DNA from: CAMCXE01 sp046347475
GTDB lineage: Bacteria > Pseudomonadota > Gammaproteobacteria > Pseudomonadales > Cellvibrionaceae
Reading direction: 5' to 3'
Length of the DNA: 64,000 nt
Assembly (NCBI GenBank): GCA_046347475.1
Contig: JAXMGD010000002.1
Coordinates: forward strand, 62,001 to 126,000
Each line of letters begins with the position of its first letter. Within the stretch, counting starts at the first letter, position 1. Below are positions 7,103 to 16,450 of this stretch, piece by piece. The position numbers and the translations under genes were made by a program. A model generated the notes under the pieces. It was not told where the DNA came from and searched no databases. It saw only the letters and a list, made by a program, of their open reading frames with translations.

Positions 7103-10034
7103 GGTGCACCCCACTGCCATCCAGGGCGGCCAGGCGCAAAAGCCCGGCGGCGCTTTGCAGGCACTCCGGCTTGCGGCCATGGCGCTGCCGGGTTTATCCA
7201 CCTGTCTTGCGGGGTTAAGTGCAACGGCCCAGGCCGAGGACGCGGCGTCACTGAGCCTCATGCACGAGCATTACAGCGAGGGTGCGCGCAACCTCAATGG
7301 CCTGAGCAGTAAATTCCAACCCATCCAGGTGGATTCCCTGTTGGGCCAAGCCCGCTTTAACCTCACCGATGACCTCAGCGCCAGCCTGAATCTCAGCCAG
7401 GACACTTGGTCCGGTGCCACTCCGGTAGCCACCGCCCCTAGCTCCGCGCGCGGCAATCGCGTTACACCGCACAGCCACACCCACACCACTACGGGTGCCT
7501 CCGTAGAGGCGGGCGGCCATCTGCACGATGCGGAAGAGGAGACGAGCCCAACGCCGGTGCAAACCCTTACCGGCGCCTCGCCTTACTTGTACAGCCAGTT
7601 AACGCTCGACAGCCAGTTGCGGCCCTTGCAAACCGATAGCGACGGCAAACTGAGCGGGGGGCTGGACCGCCAGCTTGTGCATACCCTATCCAGCGCATCG
7701 CCCGAGGTGCGCCAGCAGTTTGACCTGGATGTTAAGCATCGCGGGCCGGGATCTAGCCTCAGCTTGGGGGGCGGCCTGTCCCAGGAGCACGATTTTACCG
7801 CCCTATTTGGCCATGCCCGCGGCAGTTGGGATTTCAACCGCAAACGCACGAGCCTCGGGGCCGGGCTTAGTTACACCCAAGCGAAAACCGATGCGCTGCT
7901 GGACCATGATGCGGTGCCCCACGTGTACGAGCCCTACATGCTCAGCTACGAGCGACGCGGCGACGATACCTACAACCGCACCCACCGCACGAGCCGCCTG
8001 GACTTAACCGCACTGGGCCCCAGGCTCAGTGGTGAGCGCACGGATTGGGGGGTGAACCTTAGCCTCAGTCAAATTCTGAACCCCTCCGCCTACCTCACCG
8101 CAGACTTGGGTTTTACCCACAGCCTGGGCTACCAGTCCAACCCCTATAAAGCGGTGGAAGTGGCCTTTATTGACCCGCTGAAACAGACGGCGGCCAACCC
8201 CGTATGGGACGCTGAACTGGTGGCCCTTATGGAGCAGCGGCCAGACCTGCGCAACCAGTCCACCTTCAACCTGCGCTACGTGCAGTACATCAGCGCCACA
8301 AACGCCGCCTTGCACCTGAACCTGCGCACCTTTGGCGACACCTGGGGCATTCGAGCCCACAGCCTGGACGCCCAATGGGTGCAGCCCCTCGGCCAAGACT
8401 GGACTGTCACACCCAGGCTGCGCTATTACAGCCAGTCACCCGCACACTTTTACACGCCGTATCTGGTGAGTGAACAGGGCCTGTTCACTCCGCGCGTGGA
8501 TGCAACCAAAGGCAGTATTTACCTCGACAGCCGCGCCACCACCAACGGCCTGCGCTATTACGAAGACCTCACCGGCACCATCACCCCTGCCCTCGACACC
8601 AACCCAGCCTCGCGCAAATACGGCCAGAAAGTTGTGGGGCGCCGGGGCGGCGCCATAGTGGAGCTGGGTAGCGGCCAGGCGGTGGCGGATCAAAGCCTGG
8701 TGGATAACCTCAAACAAGACAGCCTGCCGTTTGATCGCGACCGTTTGCCGCAGCATTACTCCAGCGACGCCCGCCTCGCGCGCTTTGGCACCCTCTCCGC
8801 GGGCTTACTGGTAAGCCGCACCCTCACACGGGGCTTGCAGCTTGACCTCAGCTACGAGCACCTGCGCCGGGCAAGCAGCCTGGCCTTGGGCGGCGGCGAT
8901 GAGGCCTATGCCGATTTTGCCGCCCAGCGCATCAACCTAAACCTGTCTATGGCGCTGGGCCCATCCGCCTTATTCAGCCCCCAGGCCCCAACGGCGCCAG
9001 AACAACCCCAGGCCCACGAGCACAGCAAGGCACCCGGCAATCCCGCTGGCGTACAGTTTGATCACCTATTGGCCAAAGGCCAGTGGATGCTGAGCTACCG
9101 CCAACACCATCAGCAGCTCAGTGGCGACATCCACCAAGGCGGTGCGGCCCAAAGCGACTACGCCCTGGTCAACCGGGCCTGCCAAGGCAAGCCCTGTTAT
9201 GTGCGGCCCAAAGATATGCACATGGCTATGCATATGCTGGACATAATGTATGCCCCCACCGACTGGCTAAGCCTTATGCTGATGCCGCAGTTTATGGACA
9301 TGACCATGGACATGCGCCTGCTGGCAGACGCCCCTCGCAACGGCGGCATGGATGCCATCGGCATGGCCATCACCCACGCGCAGCATCGCCACACCTCATC
9401 CGGCCTAGGGGACACCCAGGTGCAGGGGCTATTTAAACTCGCTAAGACCGATAACAGCCAATTGCTATTCGGCCTGGGCCTAAGCGCCCCCACCGGGAAG
9501 GTAAACCTGAGCATGCGCCCCATGATGGGCCTGGATATGGGCCGTTTGGAATACGGCATGCAACTGGGCAGTGGCACCTGGGACCTGCTGCCGAGCCTCA
9601 CCCTGAGCGGTGAAACCCACCTGGCCTGGCCCAGCCCCCTGTATTGGGGCGCCCAGATAAGCGCCACCCACCGGTTGGAGGAGCGCAATAGCGCAGGCTA
9701 TGCACTGGGCGACATTATCCAAGGCAGCCTGTGGGGCAGCATCCCTTTAAACCACAGTATTAGCGCCTCCTTGCGGGCGGTCTATACCGATCAAGAGCCG
9801 ATAAAAGGCGCCTACACTGGCACTCACACACCCATCGGCCCAGGCGATTACCCCAGTAATTACGGCGGCGTATTTCAGGATCTGGGCATCGGTATTAGCG
9901 CATCTATCGCCCAGGGGCCATTTACAGGCATGCAGTTCGCGCTGGAATGGTTGCAGCCGGTGGCCGACACACCGGCGGGCTACCAGCTGGAGCGCCAGGG
10001 CAGCCTGCAGGTTAAACTGGGCAAACACTTTTAA
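7068..10034 (+). CDS. DUF3570 outer-membrane barrel fused to a Met/His-rich barrel
   Basis: This encodes 988 residues from the ATG at 7068. A GTG at 7104, right after the DUF4266 stop, is an equally good start, and both precede a signal peptide ending in ATAQA-ED. Residues ~60-640 are a DUF3570-type beta-barrel with many alternating strands (LSASLNLSQDTWSG, WGVNLSLSQILNP) and family landmarks such as LTGASPY and YYEDLTGTI. From about residue 660 a second domain begins (WMLSYRQHHQQLSGDI) with a striking Met cluster (MHMAMHMLDIMYAP, MLMPQFMDMTMDMRLL). It ends as a barrel with LQVKLGKHF, a typical outer-membrane C-terminal Phe. The second domain resembles Met-rich barrels usually encoded as separate genes and often annotated only as 'transporter'. 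A His-rich insert (HSHTHTTTGAS) lies near residue 140. The downstream ApbE could flavinylate a TGAS motif. Confidence 0.78.
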   Translation: MCPVEAAVAATEVHPTAIQGGQAQKPGGALQALRLAAMALPGLSTCLAGLSATAQAEDAASLSLMHEHYSEGARNLNGLSSKFQPIQVDSLLGQARFNLTDDLSASLNLSQDTWSGATPVATAPSSARGNRVTPHSHTHTTTGASVEAGGHLHDAEEETSPTPVQTLTGASPYLYSQLTLDSQLRPLQTDSDGKLSGGLDRQLVHTLSSASPEVRQQFDLDVKHRGPGSSLSLGGGLSQEHDFTALFGHARGSWDFNRKRTSLGAGLSYTQAKTDALLDHDAVPHVYEPYMLSYERRGDDTYNRTHRTSRLDLTALGPRLSGERTDWGVNLSLSQILNPSAYLTADLGFTHSLGYQSNPYKAVEVAFIDPLKQTAANPVWDAELVALMEQRPDLRNQSTFNLRYVQYISATNAALHLNLRTFGDTWGIRAHSLDAQWVQPLGQDWTVTPRLRYYSQSPAHFYTPYLVSEQGLFTPRVDATKGSIYLDSRATTNGLRYYEDLTGTITPALDTNPASRKYGQKVVGRRGGAIVELGSGQAVADQSLVDNLKQDSLPFDRDRLPQHYSSDARLARFGTLSAGLLVSRTLTRGLQLDLSYEHLRRASSLALGGGDEAYADFAAQRINLNLSMALGPSALFSPQAPTAPEQPQAHEHSKAPGNPAGVQFDHLLAKGQWMLSYRQHHQQLSGDIHQGGAAQSDYALVNRACQGKPCYVRPKDMHMAMHMLDIMYAPTDWLSLMLMPQFMDMTMDMRLLADAPRNGGMDAIGMAITHAQHRHTSSGLGDTQVQGLFKLAKTDNSQLLFGLGLSAPTGKVNLSMRPMMGLDMGRLEYGMQLGSGTWDLLPSLTLSGETHLAWPSPLYWGAQISATHRLEERNSAGYALGDIIQGSLWGSIPLNHSISASLRAVYTDQEPIKGAYTGTHTPIGPGDYPSNYGGVFQDLGIGISASIAQGPFTGMQFALEWLQPVADTPAGYQLERQGSLQVKLGKHF

Positions 10035-10051
10035 TTAGGCGGTTAACACCC

Positions 10052-10942
10052 ATGCAGCTAGGCACTGTCCGCTTCACCTGCATGGGTTCACCCTGTGAGC
10101 TGCAGCTCTACTGCGATACCGATCAACACCGGCAAGCCCTCGCCGAGGACGCCATAGCCGAGGCGCGCCGCTTAGAGCAGCGCTACTCTCGCTACCGGCC
10201 CGATAGCCTACTCAGCCAGATCAACCAGCTTGCGGTGCAAGGCGGCTGCGTGCAGGTAGACGACGAAACCGCCAGCCTGCTCAACTACGCCCACACCTGT
10301 TACCAACACAGTGGAGGCCTGTTTGATATCAGCTCAGGCCTTTTGCGCCAAGCCTGGGATTTCAAAAGCGGCCGCCTGCCCAGCCAACAACAGATTAACG
10401 GGCTACTGGAACACATCGGTTGGCATCGCCTGCACTGGCAGCCCCCGCTCCTGCAGCTTGCTGCCGGTATGCAGCTGGATTTTGGCGGCATAGTCAAAGA
10501 ATACGCCGCCGACCGTATCGCGAGCCTATGCAAACAGGCCGGATGCCACCACGGCCTCATCAACCTCGGCGGCGATATCCACGTCCTAGGCCCCCACCCC
10601 GATGGCAGCCCCTGGCGCATCGGCATCAAACACCCGCGCAGCCCACAAACCGGCCCCCTGCACATCATTGAACTGACCCAAGGCGGCATCGCCACATCTG
10701 GCGATTATGAGCGGGCCATAGAAATCAACGGCAAGCGCTACGGCCACATTCTCAACCCCACCACCGGCTGGCCGGTTCAGCATCTGGTGGCAGTGACGGT
10801 AGTGGCGGAGTGTTGTGTACTGGCAGGCAGCGGCGCCACCATAGGAATGCTCAAAGAAGCAGACGGCCCCCAATGGCTAAACAGCCTTGAACTGGCTCAT
10901 CTTTGGGTGGATACGAAAGGCGGCGTGGGGGGCTCGTTGTAA
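10052..10942 (+). CDS. apbE: ApbE-type FAD:protein FMN transferase
   Basis: ApbE enzymes transfer FMN from FAD onto a Thr/Ser of exported redox proteins, using Mg2+. This copy has 296 residues and the family landmarks in order: RYSRYRPDSLLSQIN, SSGLLRQAWDF, the Mg/FAD segment DFGGIVKEYAADR, NLGGDIHVLG, TSGDYERAIEINGKRYGHI, and LNPTTGWPV. It lacks a clear signal peptide or lipobox, so its cellular location is uncertain; many ApbE proteins are periplasmic lipoproteins. The gene lies 17 bases after the DUF3570 fusion gene and surely belongs to the same operon. The likely target is the DUF3570 fusion protein or an unlinked flavoprotein. Confidence 0.9.
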   Translation: MQLGTVRFTCMGSPCELQLYCDTDQHRQALAEDAIAEARRLEQRYSRYRPDSLLSQINQLAVQGGCVQVDDETASLLNYAHTCYQHSGGLFDISSGLLRQAWDFKSGRLPSQQQINGLLEHIGWHRLHWQPPLLQLAAGMQLDFGGIVKEYAADRIASLCKQAGCHHGLINLGGDIHVLGPHPDGSPWRIGIKHPRSPQTGPLHIIELTQGGIATSGDYERAIEINGKRYGHILNPTTGWPVQHLVAVTVVAECCVLAGSGATIGMLKEADGPQWLNSLELAHLWVDTKGGVGGSL

Positions 10943-11028
10943 TACCCAATATTATCTATATGGATTTGAAGACAACTATATGAAAGCGGCTGATAATTCG
11001 GCCCATCGCATCAAGGATCAAAAGTCTC

Positions 11029-11958
11029 GTGAATTACCTAACTAAACGGATAAAAAACACAACCGCCCTATTATTTTCTGTACTTTTAGTTTCGTGTGTA
11101 CAGGTGGATATTTGCCGCTGGGCAGCTACACCCACAATCGATTCCACCGTTCGCAGCCATGGCGTTGCCTTTAGAATTCCCACCACCAACATGGACGACC
11201 TACCCTTGGGGTCAACGCTCAAATATTCGCGAATCAGCAGCGAGGACAATCAGGTCAATCTTTCCATCACAGAATTCAATATTCCGACTCAACATACCGC
11301 GATTGTCTATTGCGGCGGCAATGCTTTTAGGCAAGGTCAATCTGCTCACGCACTCTTTAAGGCTTTTTCACCTGCCACTAATATTCTGCTTTTTGATTAC
11401 CCCGGTTACGGGCAATCAACCGGCGAAGCCACAGCGCAGGAGTTTGTGATTGCAACTGATCTTCTGTGGCGCCACATAGCCAAATGGCAAAGGGACAACA
11501 ATTTCACCAAAGTGATATTTTGGGGCCGTTCTTTTGGCGGCACCATATGCGCCCGCTTAGCAGGTAAATACCCACTCAATAGCACACTTGTACTCGAATC
11601 CACGTACAACAACTTACAGTCTCTAGTCTCTTCTCGAGCGGGTATATTCAGAAGTTTTCTACGTGTAAATTTTGACGCGGAGTCTCCCGACTTCCAGATT
11701 GATAAATCACTGGAAAACTACACAAAGCCAATAGCACTATTAAAATCGTCCAATGACCCGGTTATACCACCAGAAGAATCTTTAAAATTAGCTAAACGCT
11801 TGGTCAGCCAAGGCAAATCCGTAGATGTCGTAAATATGGGCGCCATCTCACACAAAGAAGTACTTGAATACCCATGTATTGCCGCCAATGTCTTTAAGAA
11901 AATTGGGCCAGCAGCAGAAGGAATAGCTATAAATTCAGCGCTCTGCGCCCAACAATAA
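11029..11958 (+). CDS. Alpha/beta hydrolase lipoprotein
   Basis: This encodes 309 residues starting at a GTG preceded by AAGGA. The N-terminus is a lipoprotein signal peptide with the lipobox LLVSC. The alpha/beta-hydrolase fold shows the nucleophile elbow GRSFGG (Ser near 169), the preceding strand FDYPGYGQSTGE, the acid in SSNDPVIP and the catalytic His in GAISHKEV. It belongs with the YqkD/BEM46-like serine hydrolases anchored on the periplasmic side; substrate unknown. The gene is AT-richer than its neighbours and stands alone after the apbE operon. Confidence 0.82.
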   Translation: MNYLTKRIKNTTALLFSVLLVSCVQVDICRWAATPTIDSTVRSHGVAFRIPTTNMDDLPLGSTLKYSRISSEDNQVNLSITEFNIPTQHTAIVYCGGNAFRQGQSAHALFKAFSPATNILLFDYPGYGQSTGEATAQEFVIATDLLWRHIAKWQRDNNFTKVIFWGRSFGGTICARLAGKYPLNSTLVLESTYNNLQSLVSSRAGIFRSFLRVNFDAESPDFQIDKSLENYTKPIALLKSSNDPVIPPEESLKLAKRLVSQGKSVDVVNMGAISHKEVLEYPCIAANVFKKIGPAAEGIAINSALCAQQ

Positions 11959-12152
11959 ACAATTCAAATTCCACCATACAAAATCGCCACCCAAGATTTT
12001 CAGGGACATTAATAAAGGTTCAATGATTGCGGTCATCACCAGGCATTTTCAGGCAAAAACAACAATTTAGCGCAGCAAAAGCAAGCGTTGGAACATTAAA
12101 ACCAACGAAATAAGGCGAGAAAAGGGAGTTTCCGCGGTAGCCTTAAAATAAA

Positions 12153-12623
12153 TCACTTACTCGGCACCCTTCCATCCAAATACCGCCCATAATCCGGCAC
12201 CCGCCGCTCACAGGTTGCATTAAATAAAGGCGATTGAATTAAAAAATTGGCCGTTAATTCCGTACAGGCCACCGCCACATCCCACACCGCCGCCACTCTC
12301 AAAAGGGCTTTTACATCTGGGTCGTGGGGCAAGGGCTCAAAGGGGTCCCAGAAGAAAATTAATACATCAATTTTTCCTTCCGCAATTAACGCCCCCACTT
12401 GCTGATCCCCCCCTAATGGGCCGCTCATTAATTTAGTCAGCGCAAGTTCTGTGGCGCCCTCTATTAATGCCCCAGTGGTCCCGGTTGCAAATAAGCGGTG
12501 GGTTTTTAAAATGGTTTGGTGGGTTTGGCACCAGGCGATAAGGTGTTTTTTACGATTATCATGGGCAATCAGTGCAATGGATTTTTTTGCCGCCAAGGGT
12601 TGTAGAATTAAGTCCATAGCCAC
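12153..12623 (-). CDS. mgsA: Methylglyoxal synthase
   Basis: MgsA converts dihydroxyacetone phosphate to methylglyoxal and phosphate, a bypass of lower glycolysis that relieves sugar-phosphate stress. The 156 residues cover the whole enzyme: phosphate-binding ATGTTG, SGPLGGDQQVGALI with the catalytic Asp, the signature DVLIFFWDP, and PHDPDVKALLR with the active-site His. It is the last gene of a run plsC-like / dinG / yqcC-like / mgsA transcribed leftward, with 21 bases separating it from the yqcC-like gene. Confidence 0.96.
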   Translation of the reverse strand: MAMDLILQPLAAKKSIALIAHDNRKKHLIAWCQTHQTILKTHRLFATGTTGALIEGATELALTKLMSGPLGGDQQVGALIAEGKIDVLIFFWDPFEPLPHDPDVKALLRVAAVWDVAVACTELTANFLIQSPLFNATCERRVPDYGRYLDGRVPSK

Positions 12624-12644
12624 CTCATAAAAACATTATTTGAG

Positions 12645-12989
12645 TTAAGTGCCATCTGTTACGCTTGAGAGGCGCACGAAAAAATCATCGATGTGCTGCA
12701 ATTGAGCCATCAAACCATCAACACCTGTGCGCCCCATCAAGGCCACTTCGGCAGCAGGTTTAATACTGCAGGTGGCGGGCAGGGGCATTTTCTGGTCGAT
12801 TAGGGTTTGCATACGGGGAATAAACATAAATTGCAGCCAGTCAGTAAATTCCAGCGTATCCACAGCAAACGGCATGCTGCTATTCATAGCCTCTAGGCTC
12901 GGCGGTTTGTGATGCCAGAGTCCATCGCGACGCATAATCGTTTCAAGAGTTTCCAATAATCGCGTTAATTCGGCAAAACGCTGCACCAT
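12645..12989 (-). CDS. yqcC: YqcC family protein (DUF446)
   Basis: This 114-residue cytoplasmic protein is built mostly of helices. Landmarks are RRDGLWHHKPPS, PFAVDTLEFTDWLQFMFIPRM and PLPATCSIKPAAE, all typical of the family. Function is not established. It sits 4 bases after dinG and is probably translated from the same transcript. Confidence 0.88.
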   Translation of the reverse strand: MVQRFAELTRLLETLETIMRRDGLWHHKPPSLEAMNSSMPFAVDTLEFTDWLQFMFIPRMQTLIDQKMPLPATCSIKPAAEVALMGRTGVDGLMAQLQHIDDFFVRLSSVTDGT

Positions 12990-12993
12990 ACAA

Positions 12994-15108
12994 TTATTGT
13001 AAATCCCGTTTAAACGGTGGCAGAGAATTTAAAATGGATTTACCGTAGCGTTTGGAAACAATCCGGCGATCCAATAAAGTAACCTGACCGCGATCGGATT
13101 CAGTCCGCAATAAACGCCCACAGGCCTGCACTAATTTAATGGCGGCATCCGGTACTGCGATTTGCATAAACGCATTGCCGCCCTGCTGTTCAATCCATTC
13201 CGCCATAGCCGCTTCAATGGGGTCATCGGGTACGGCAAAGGGAATTTTGGCGATGACCACATGGCGGCAATAGGCGCCGGGCAAATCCAATCCTTCTGCG
13301 AAACTTGCCAGTCCAAATAAAACACTGCCCTGCCCTTCATCAATACGCTGCCGGTGTTTTTCTAATAGCCGCTGTTTACTCTCATCCCCCTGCACCAATA
13401 ATTTTTGCTGCCAGGTGGCGGGCAATAAATTTTGTACTTCTTGCATTTGTTTGCGCGATGAAAACAACACCAAACTTGCTTCACCGGCATTTAATACCTG
13501 CGGTAAAAGCTGCACTATGGACAAGGTATGGGCGTTGGCATCGGTGGCATTTATGGCCTGTTTCGGCAGGTGCAATACGCCGCTGTTGGCAAAATCAAAC
13601 GGGCTTGGCACCACCGAAAAATTTGTCTCCTCTGGCGTGCCGGCGCGCAGTTTAAAGCGCTCAAAATTGCCTAATGCGGTAAGTGTGGCCGAGGTAACAA
13701 CGGCCCCGGCACATTTTTCCCACAGGTGTTCATTTAAAGTATGGGAGGCTAAAATTGGGCTGGATACCAATTCAAAATCCACCACATCACCCTGGCTAAT
13801 TAAGGTCAACCAGCGGGCAACCGGCCATTTGGGGTTGGGCGTGGAATTGGCAAAACTTAAAAATAATTCGCTGTTGCTCTCCGCCCGGCTGCACCAACTG
13901 CCAAATAGGGTAAATGCTGTTTCCACATCTACTTTTGGCACCGCGCTATCCTCATCCTCCAAAGCGCGGTTTAATTCTTTGACAATTTTATCCAGTACGC
14001 GCACTAGCTCAGCGAATAATAAATGCAGTTGTTGCGCTAACACACTTAATTCTGCGGGCACTTCTCCCTGAATAAAACGGTAGCGCACCACCGATGCCGT
14101 GCGATCCATCTGCGCCATAAAAGGCAATAATAAAGGCTGCACCGCTTCTAATTTACTGCGGGTATTTTTTAAATGCGCCTCTAAAGGCAGCGCCAGCGTT
14201 TGCACATAAACAAGGCCCGCTATGGTTTCTAACACATGTTTACACTGGCCTTCGGTTTGCCCTAACCAACGCACAGTCGCTACCACCCGCGTGTGGCAGG
14301 CGAAATGACTGAGGGCTTTATCCGGTAAATGATGGCCCTCGTCAAACACATAAAATGTGTGTTTGGGCGCAGGTAAAATTGCACCGCCACCAAGGGCTAA
14401 ATCGGCGAGTACTAAATCGTGATTGGCCACCACCACATCGGCATCATCCAGAGCGTCGCGAGCGCGGAAAAATGCACAATTGCGCACATGGCTACATTTA
14501 CGGCCTGTGCATTGGCGGTGGTCGGTGGTGACTTTTTGCCAGCTGTCTTGCGGTAATTCATCCGGCCAGGCGTCTTTATCGCCACCCCAGCTGCCATCGC
14601 TCAGCGCGGTCATCATGGCTTGAAATAACTGGTTATCCTGCTCGGTAATTAATTCATCATACAGCGGAATTAATGGCTGATTATCGGTGGATAAAATCCG
14701 ATCCAATTTACTTAAACACAAATAACGCCCGCGTCCCTTTGCCAGCACATAGGAAAAATTAAGCCCCGAGTGTTTGGCGATGTCCGGCAAATCTTTAAAA
14801 ACAATTTGCTCTTGCAGCGCAATGGTGGCGGTAGAAATCACCACCTTTTTTTTGCGCGCCTTGGCCATGGGAATAGCGGCCAATAAATAGGCAACGGTTT
14901 TACCTGTACCCGTGCCCGCTTCCACCACACAAACATGATTAGCGCCAAAACGCTCGCCATCTTGGGAGAGGGAAACACCGCCTAGGGTGCGGGCAATTTG
15001 CGCGATCATTAATTTTTGCCCGTAGCGCGCCTGCAGCTGTAAGCTCTGCAAATACTTGCGGTAACTGTTTTGAATGATTTGTTTTACATCATCATCCAGC
15101 ATGGGCAA
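12994..15108 (-). CDS. dinG: ATP-dependent DNA helicase DinG
   Basis: DinG is an iron-sulfur superfamily-2 helicase of the XPD type that unwinds DNA structures and R-loops with 5'-3' polarity. The 704-residue sequence shows Walker A EAGTGTGKT (residues ~62-70), motif Ia STATIALQEQ, four cysteines for the 4Fe-4S cluster (GRYLCLSK, then CTGRKCSHVRNC), the DEGH box VFDEGHHLPD, and the C-terminal motif VQACGRLLRTESDRG. Its start overlaps the end of the plsC-like gene by 17 bases, so expression is likely coupled. No LexA box was recognised upstream of the operon. Confidence 0.95.
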   Translation of the reverse strand: MPMLDDDVKQIIQNSYRKYLQSLQLQARYGQKLMIAQIARTLGGVSLSQDGERFGANHVCVVEAGTGTGKTVAYLLAAIPMAKARKKKVVISTATIALQEQIVFKDLPDIAKHSGLNFSYVLAKGRGRYLCLSKLDRILSTDNQPLIPLYDELITEQDNQLFQAMMTALSDGSWGGDKDAWPDELPQDSWQKVTTDHRQCTGRKCSHVRNCAFFRARDALDDADVVVANHDLVLADLALGGGAILPAPKHTFYVFDEGHHLPDKALSHFACHTRVVATVRWLGQTEGQCKHVLETIAGLVYVQTLALPLEAHLKNTRSKLEAVQPLLLPFMAQMDRTASVVRYRFIQGEVPAELSVLAQQLHLLFAELVRVLDKIVKELNRALEDEDSAVPKVDVETAFTLFGSWCSRAESNSELFLSFANSTPNPKWPVARWLTLISQGDVVDFELVSSPILASHTLNEHLWEKCAGAVVTSATLTALGNFERFKLRAGTPEETNFSVVPSPFDFANSGVLHLPKQAINATDANAHTLSIVQLLPQVLNAGEASLVLFSSRKQMQEVQNLLPATWQQKLLVQGDESKQRLLEKHRQRIDEGQGSVLFGLASFAEGLDLPGAYCRHVVIAKIPFAVPDDPIEAAMAEWIEQQGGNAFMQIAVPDAAIKLVQACGRLLRTESDRGQVTLLDRRIVSKRYGKSILNSLPPFKRDLQ

Positions 15109-16252
15109 GCTTCAATTTTGCCGCCACAGGATTGGCATAGGCTTCTATATAGTGTTGGCGCCAGCGCGGTTCACAGGCGGATAACCGCTCAGCGAAAAAC
15201 GCCCGCTCCTGTACAAAATCGCTAGTGGTAAATGGCCGTTGATCTGCGCCTACCGGCAACTCAGGCGTTTGGCCGGTAAGCTGCTCGTAGGCGATGCAAT
15301 TGGAGGGGTGCAATACATAGTTAGCAATAATGGCATCATCCAAACGCTCTGTTACTTGCTCCACACTTTCCAACCCCAAGCCTAAGGGCGCCCCAAAGGC
15401 CAGGTGCACAGCACCTTTATAACCGGTAATACCGCGCGCAATGCTTTGCACATCTTCTTGCTCACCTTTTAGATATTGCCCTTCTTCGGCTTTAAGGGTG
15501 AGTTCGCGCGCTTTGGCTCTATCACAGGGGTCGTATTCGTAGGAGATGGACACGGGCACTATGTGGGTGTTGGCGATATAGTCGCTAAATTCTTGCTGCT
15601 TATCTTTGTGCAGCGCCAACATACTGATGATAGCGGGATTAGTTTTATCATTGCCGTCTTTGGCGCGGCCTTCACGCTGGGCAATCCAAATATTGGCCCT
15701 GTCTTCGTGCATAGAATGCTGAATGTAGTGTGACAATTTTTTCGCGACTTTGAATTTCTCGCGCGGGGCCGTTGCCGAACGGTTAACAATAAAACTTTTG
15801 TTCAGGCGCATTAAATCTGAGGCAAAAGGTTTGGTTAATAAATTGTCGCCAATCGCAATACGCAGAGTTTGATAGCCGCCGTGAAATAAGGCCCAGTTCA
15901 CAAATGCTGGGTCCATGGAAATATCGCGGTGGTTACTAATAAAACAATAAGCGCTGTTTTTATCCAGCTGATCCAAACCGGAAATGGTTAGGTGGGTTAT
16001 CGTCTTTTCCAGCATTTGGCCCATGTAGTACTCAATGCGCTGCTGAAACGCAAATACACTACTAATACCGCTCACCTCTTGGCTTAGGCGTCTTTTAATT
16101 AAGGGGCGCACTAAAGGCCGGATAGACTTTAACCAAGCGGGCAATTTAAGGCTCGCGATGGTATCTAAAAATTCAGTGTCATTTAATAGGCGTTCTAAGG
16201 TGGGCTTTACTTCGTCATCGTTATAGGGACGAATATCATCAAATTCAGACAT
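15092..16252 (-). CDS. PlsC-like glycerol-phosphate acyltransferase
   Basis: This encodes 386 residues of the lysophosphatidic-acid-acyltransferase-like superfamily. The acyltransferase HX4D motif reads NHRDISMDPA at about residue 130, followed by the substrate-binding segment KSFIVNRS and the later AQREGRAKDG. An N-terminal ~100-residue helical segment and a long C-terminal extension make it larger than plain PlsC (about 245 residues). It probably acylates a glycerolipid at the inner membrane face. It is the first gene of the dinG run and faces the diguanylate cyclase gene across a 198-base promoter region with the 16326 palindrome. Confidence 0.8.
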   Translation of the reverse strand: MSEFDDIRPYNDDEVKPTLERLLNDTEFLDTIASLKLPAWLKSIRPLVRPLIKRRLSQEVSGISSVFAFQQRIEYYMGQMLEKTITHLTISGLDQLDKNSAYCFISNHRDISMDPAFVNWALFHGGYQTLRIAIGDNLLTKPFASDLMRLNKSFIVNRSATAPREKFKVAKKLSHYIQHSMHEDRANIWIAQREGRAKDGNDKTNPAIISMLALHKDKQQEFSDYIANTHIVPVSISYEYDPCDRAKARELTLKAEEGQYLKGEQEDVQSIARGITGYKGAVHLAFGAPLGLGLESVEQVTERLDDAIIANYVLHPSNCIAYEQLTGQTPELPVGADQRPFTTSDFVQERAFFAERLSACEPRWRQHYIEAYANPVAAKLKLAHAG

Positions 16253-16325
16253 AACGGCACAAAATTAGCTAGGTAAACGGCGACACACCATACCGAAAAG
16301 ACACATTAATTGCCACCCGTGCAGG

Positions 16326-16342
16326 TGCGACCACTCGTCGCA
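16326..16342. promoter_or_regulatory. Palindromic operator candidate TGCGAC-N5-GTCGCA (second site)
   Basis: TGCGACCACTCGTCGCA lies 109 bases upstream of the REC-GGDEF-REC gene and 74 bases from the plsC-like start. It matches the arms of the site at 6723-6739 exactly, with a different 5-base spacer. That is the pattern expected of a protein-binding site. Confidence 0.5.
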
Positions 16343-16450
16343 TGGGGTTCAATTCAGGCTGATTTATGTGCCAATATCACAGGGCAAAAGGCCGTGACGT
16401 GGTAAGCTGCCCGCCCTACTTTGCATATAATCCTAATTAAGTGAAGTGCA

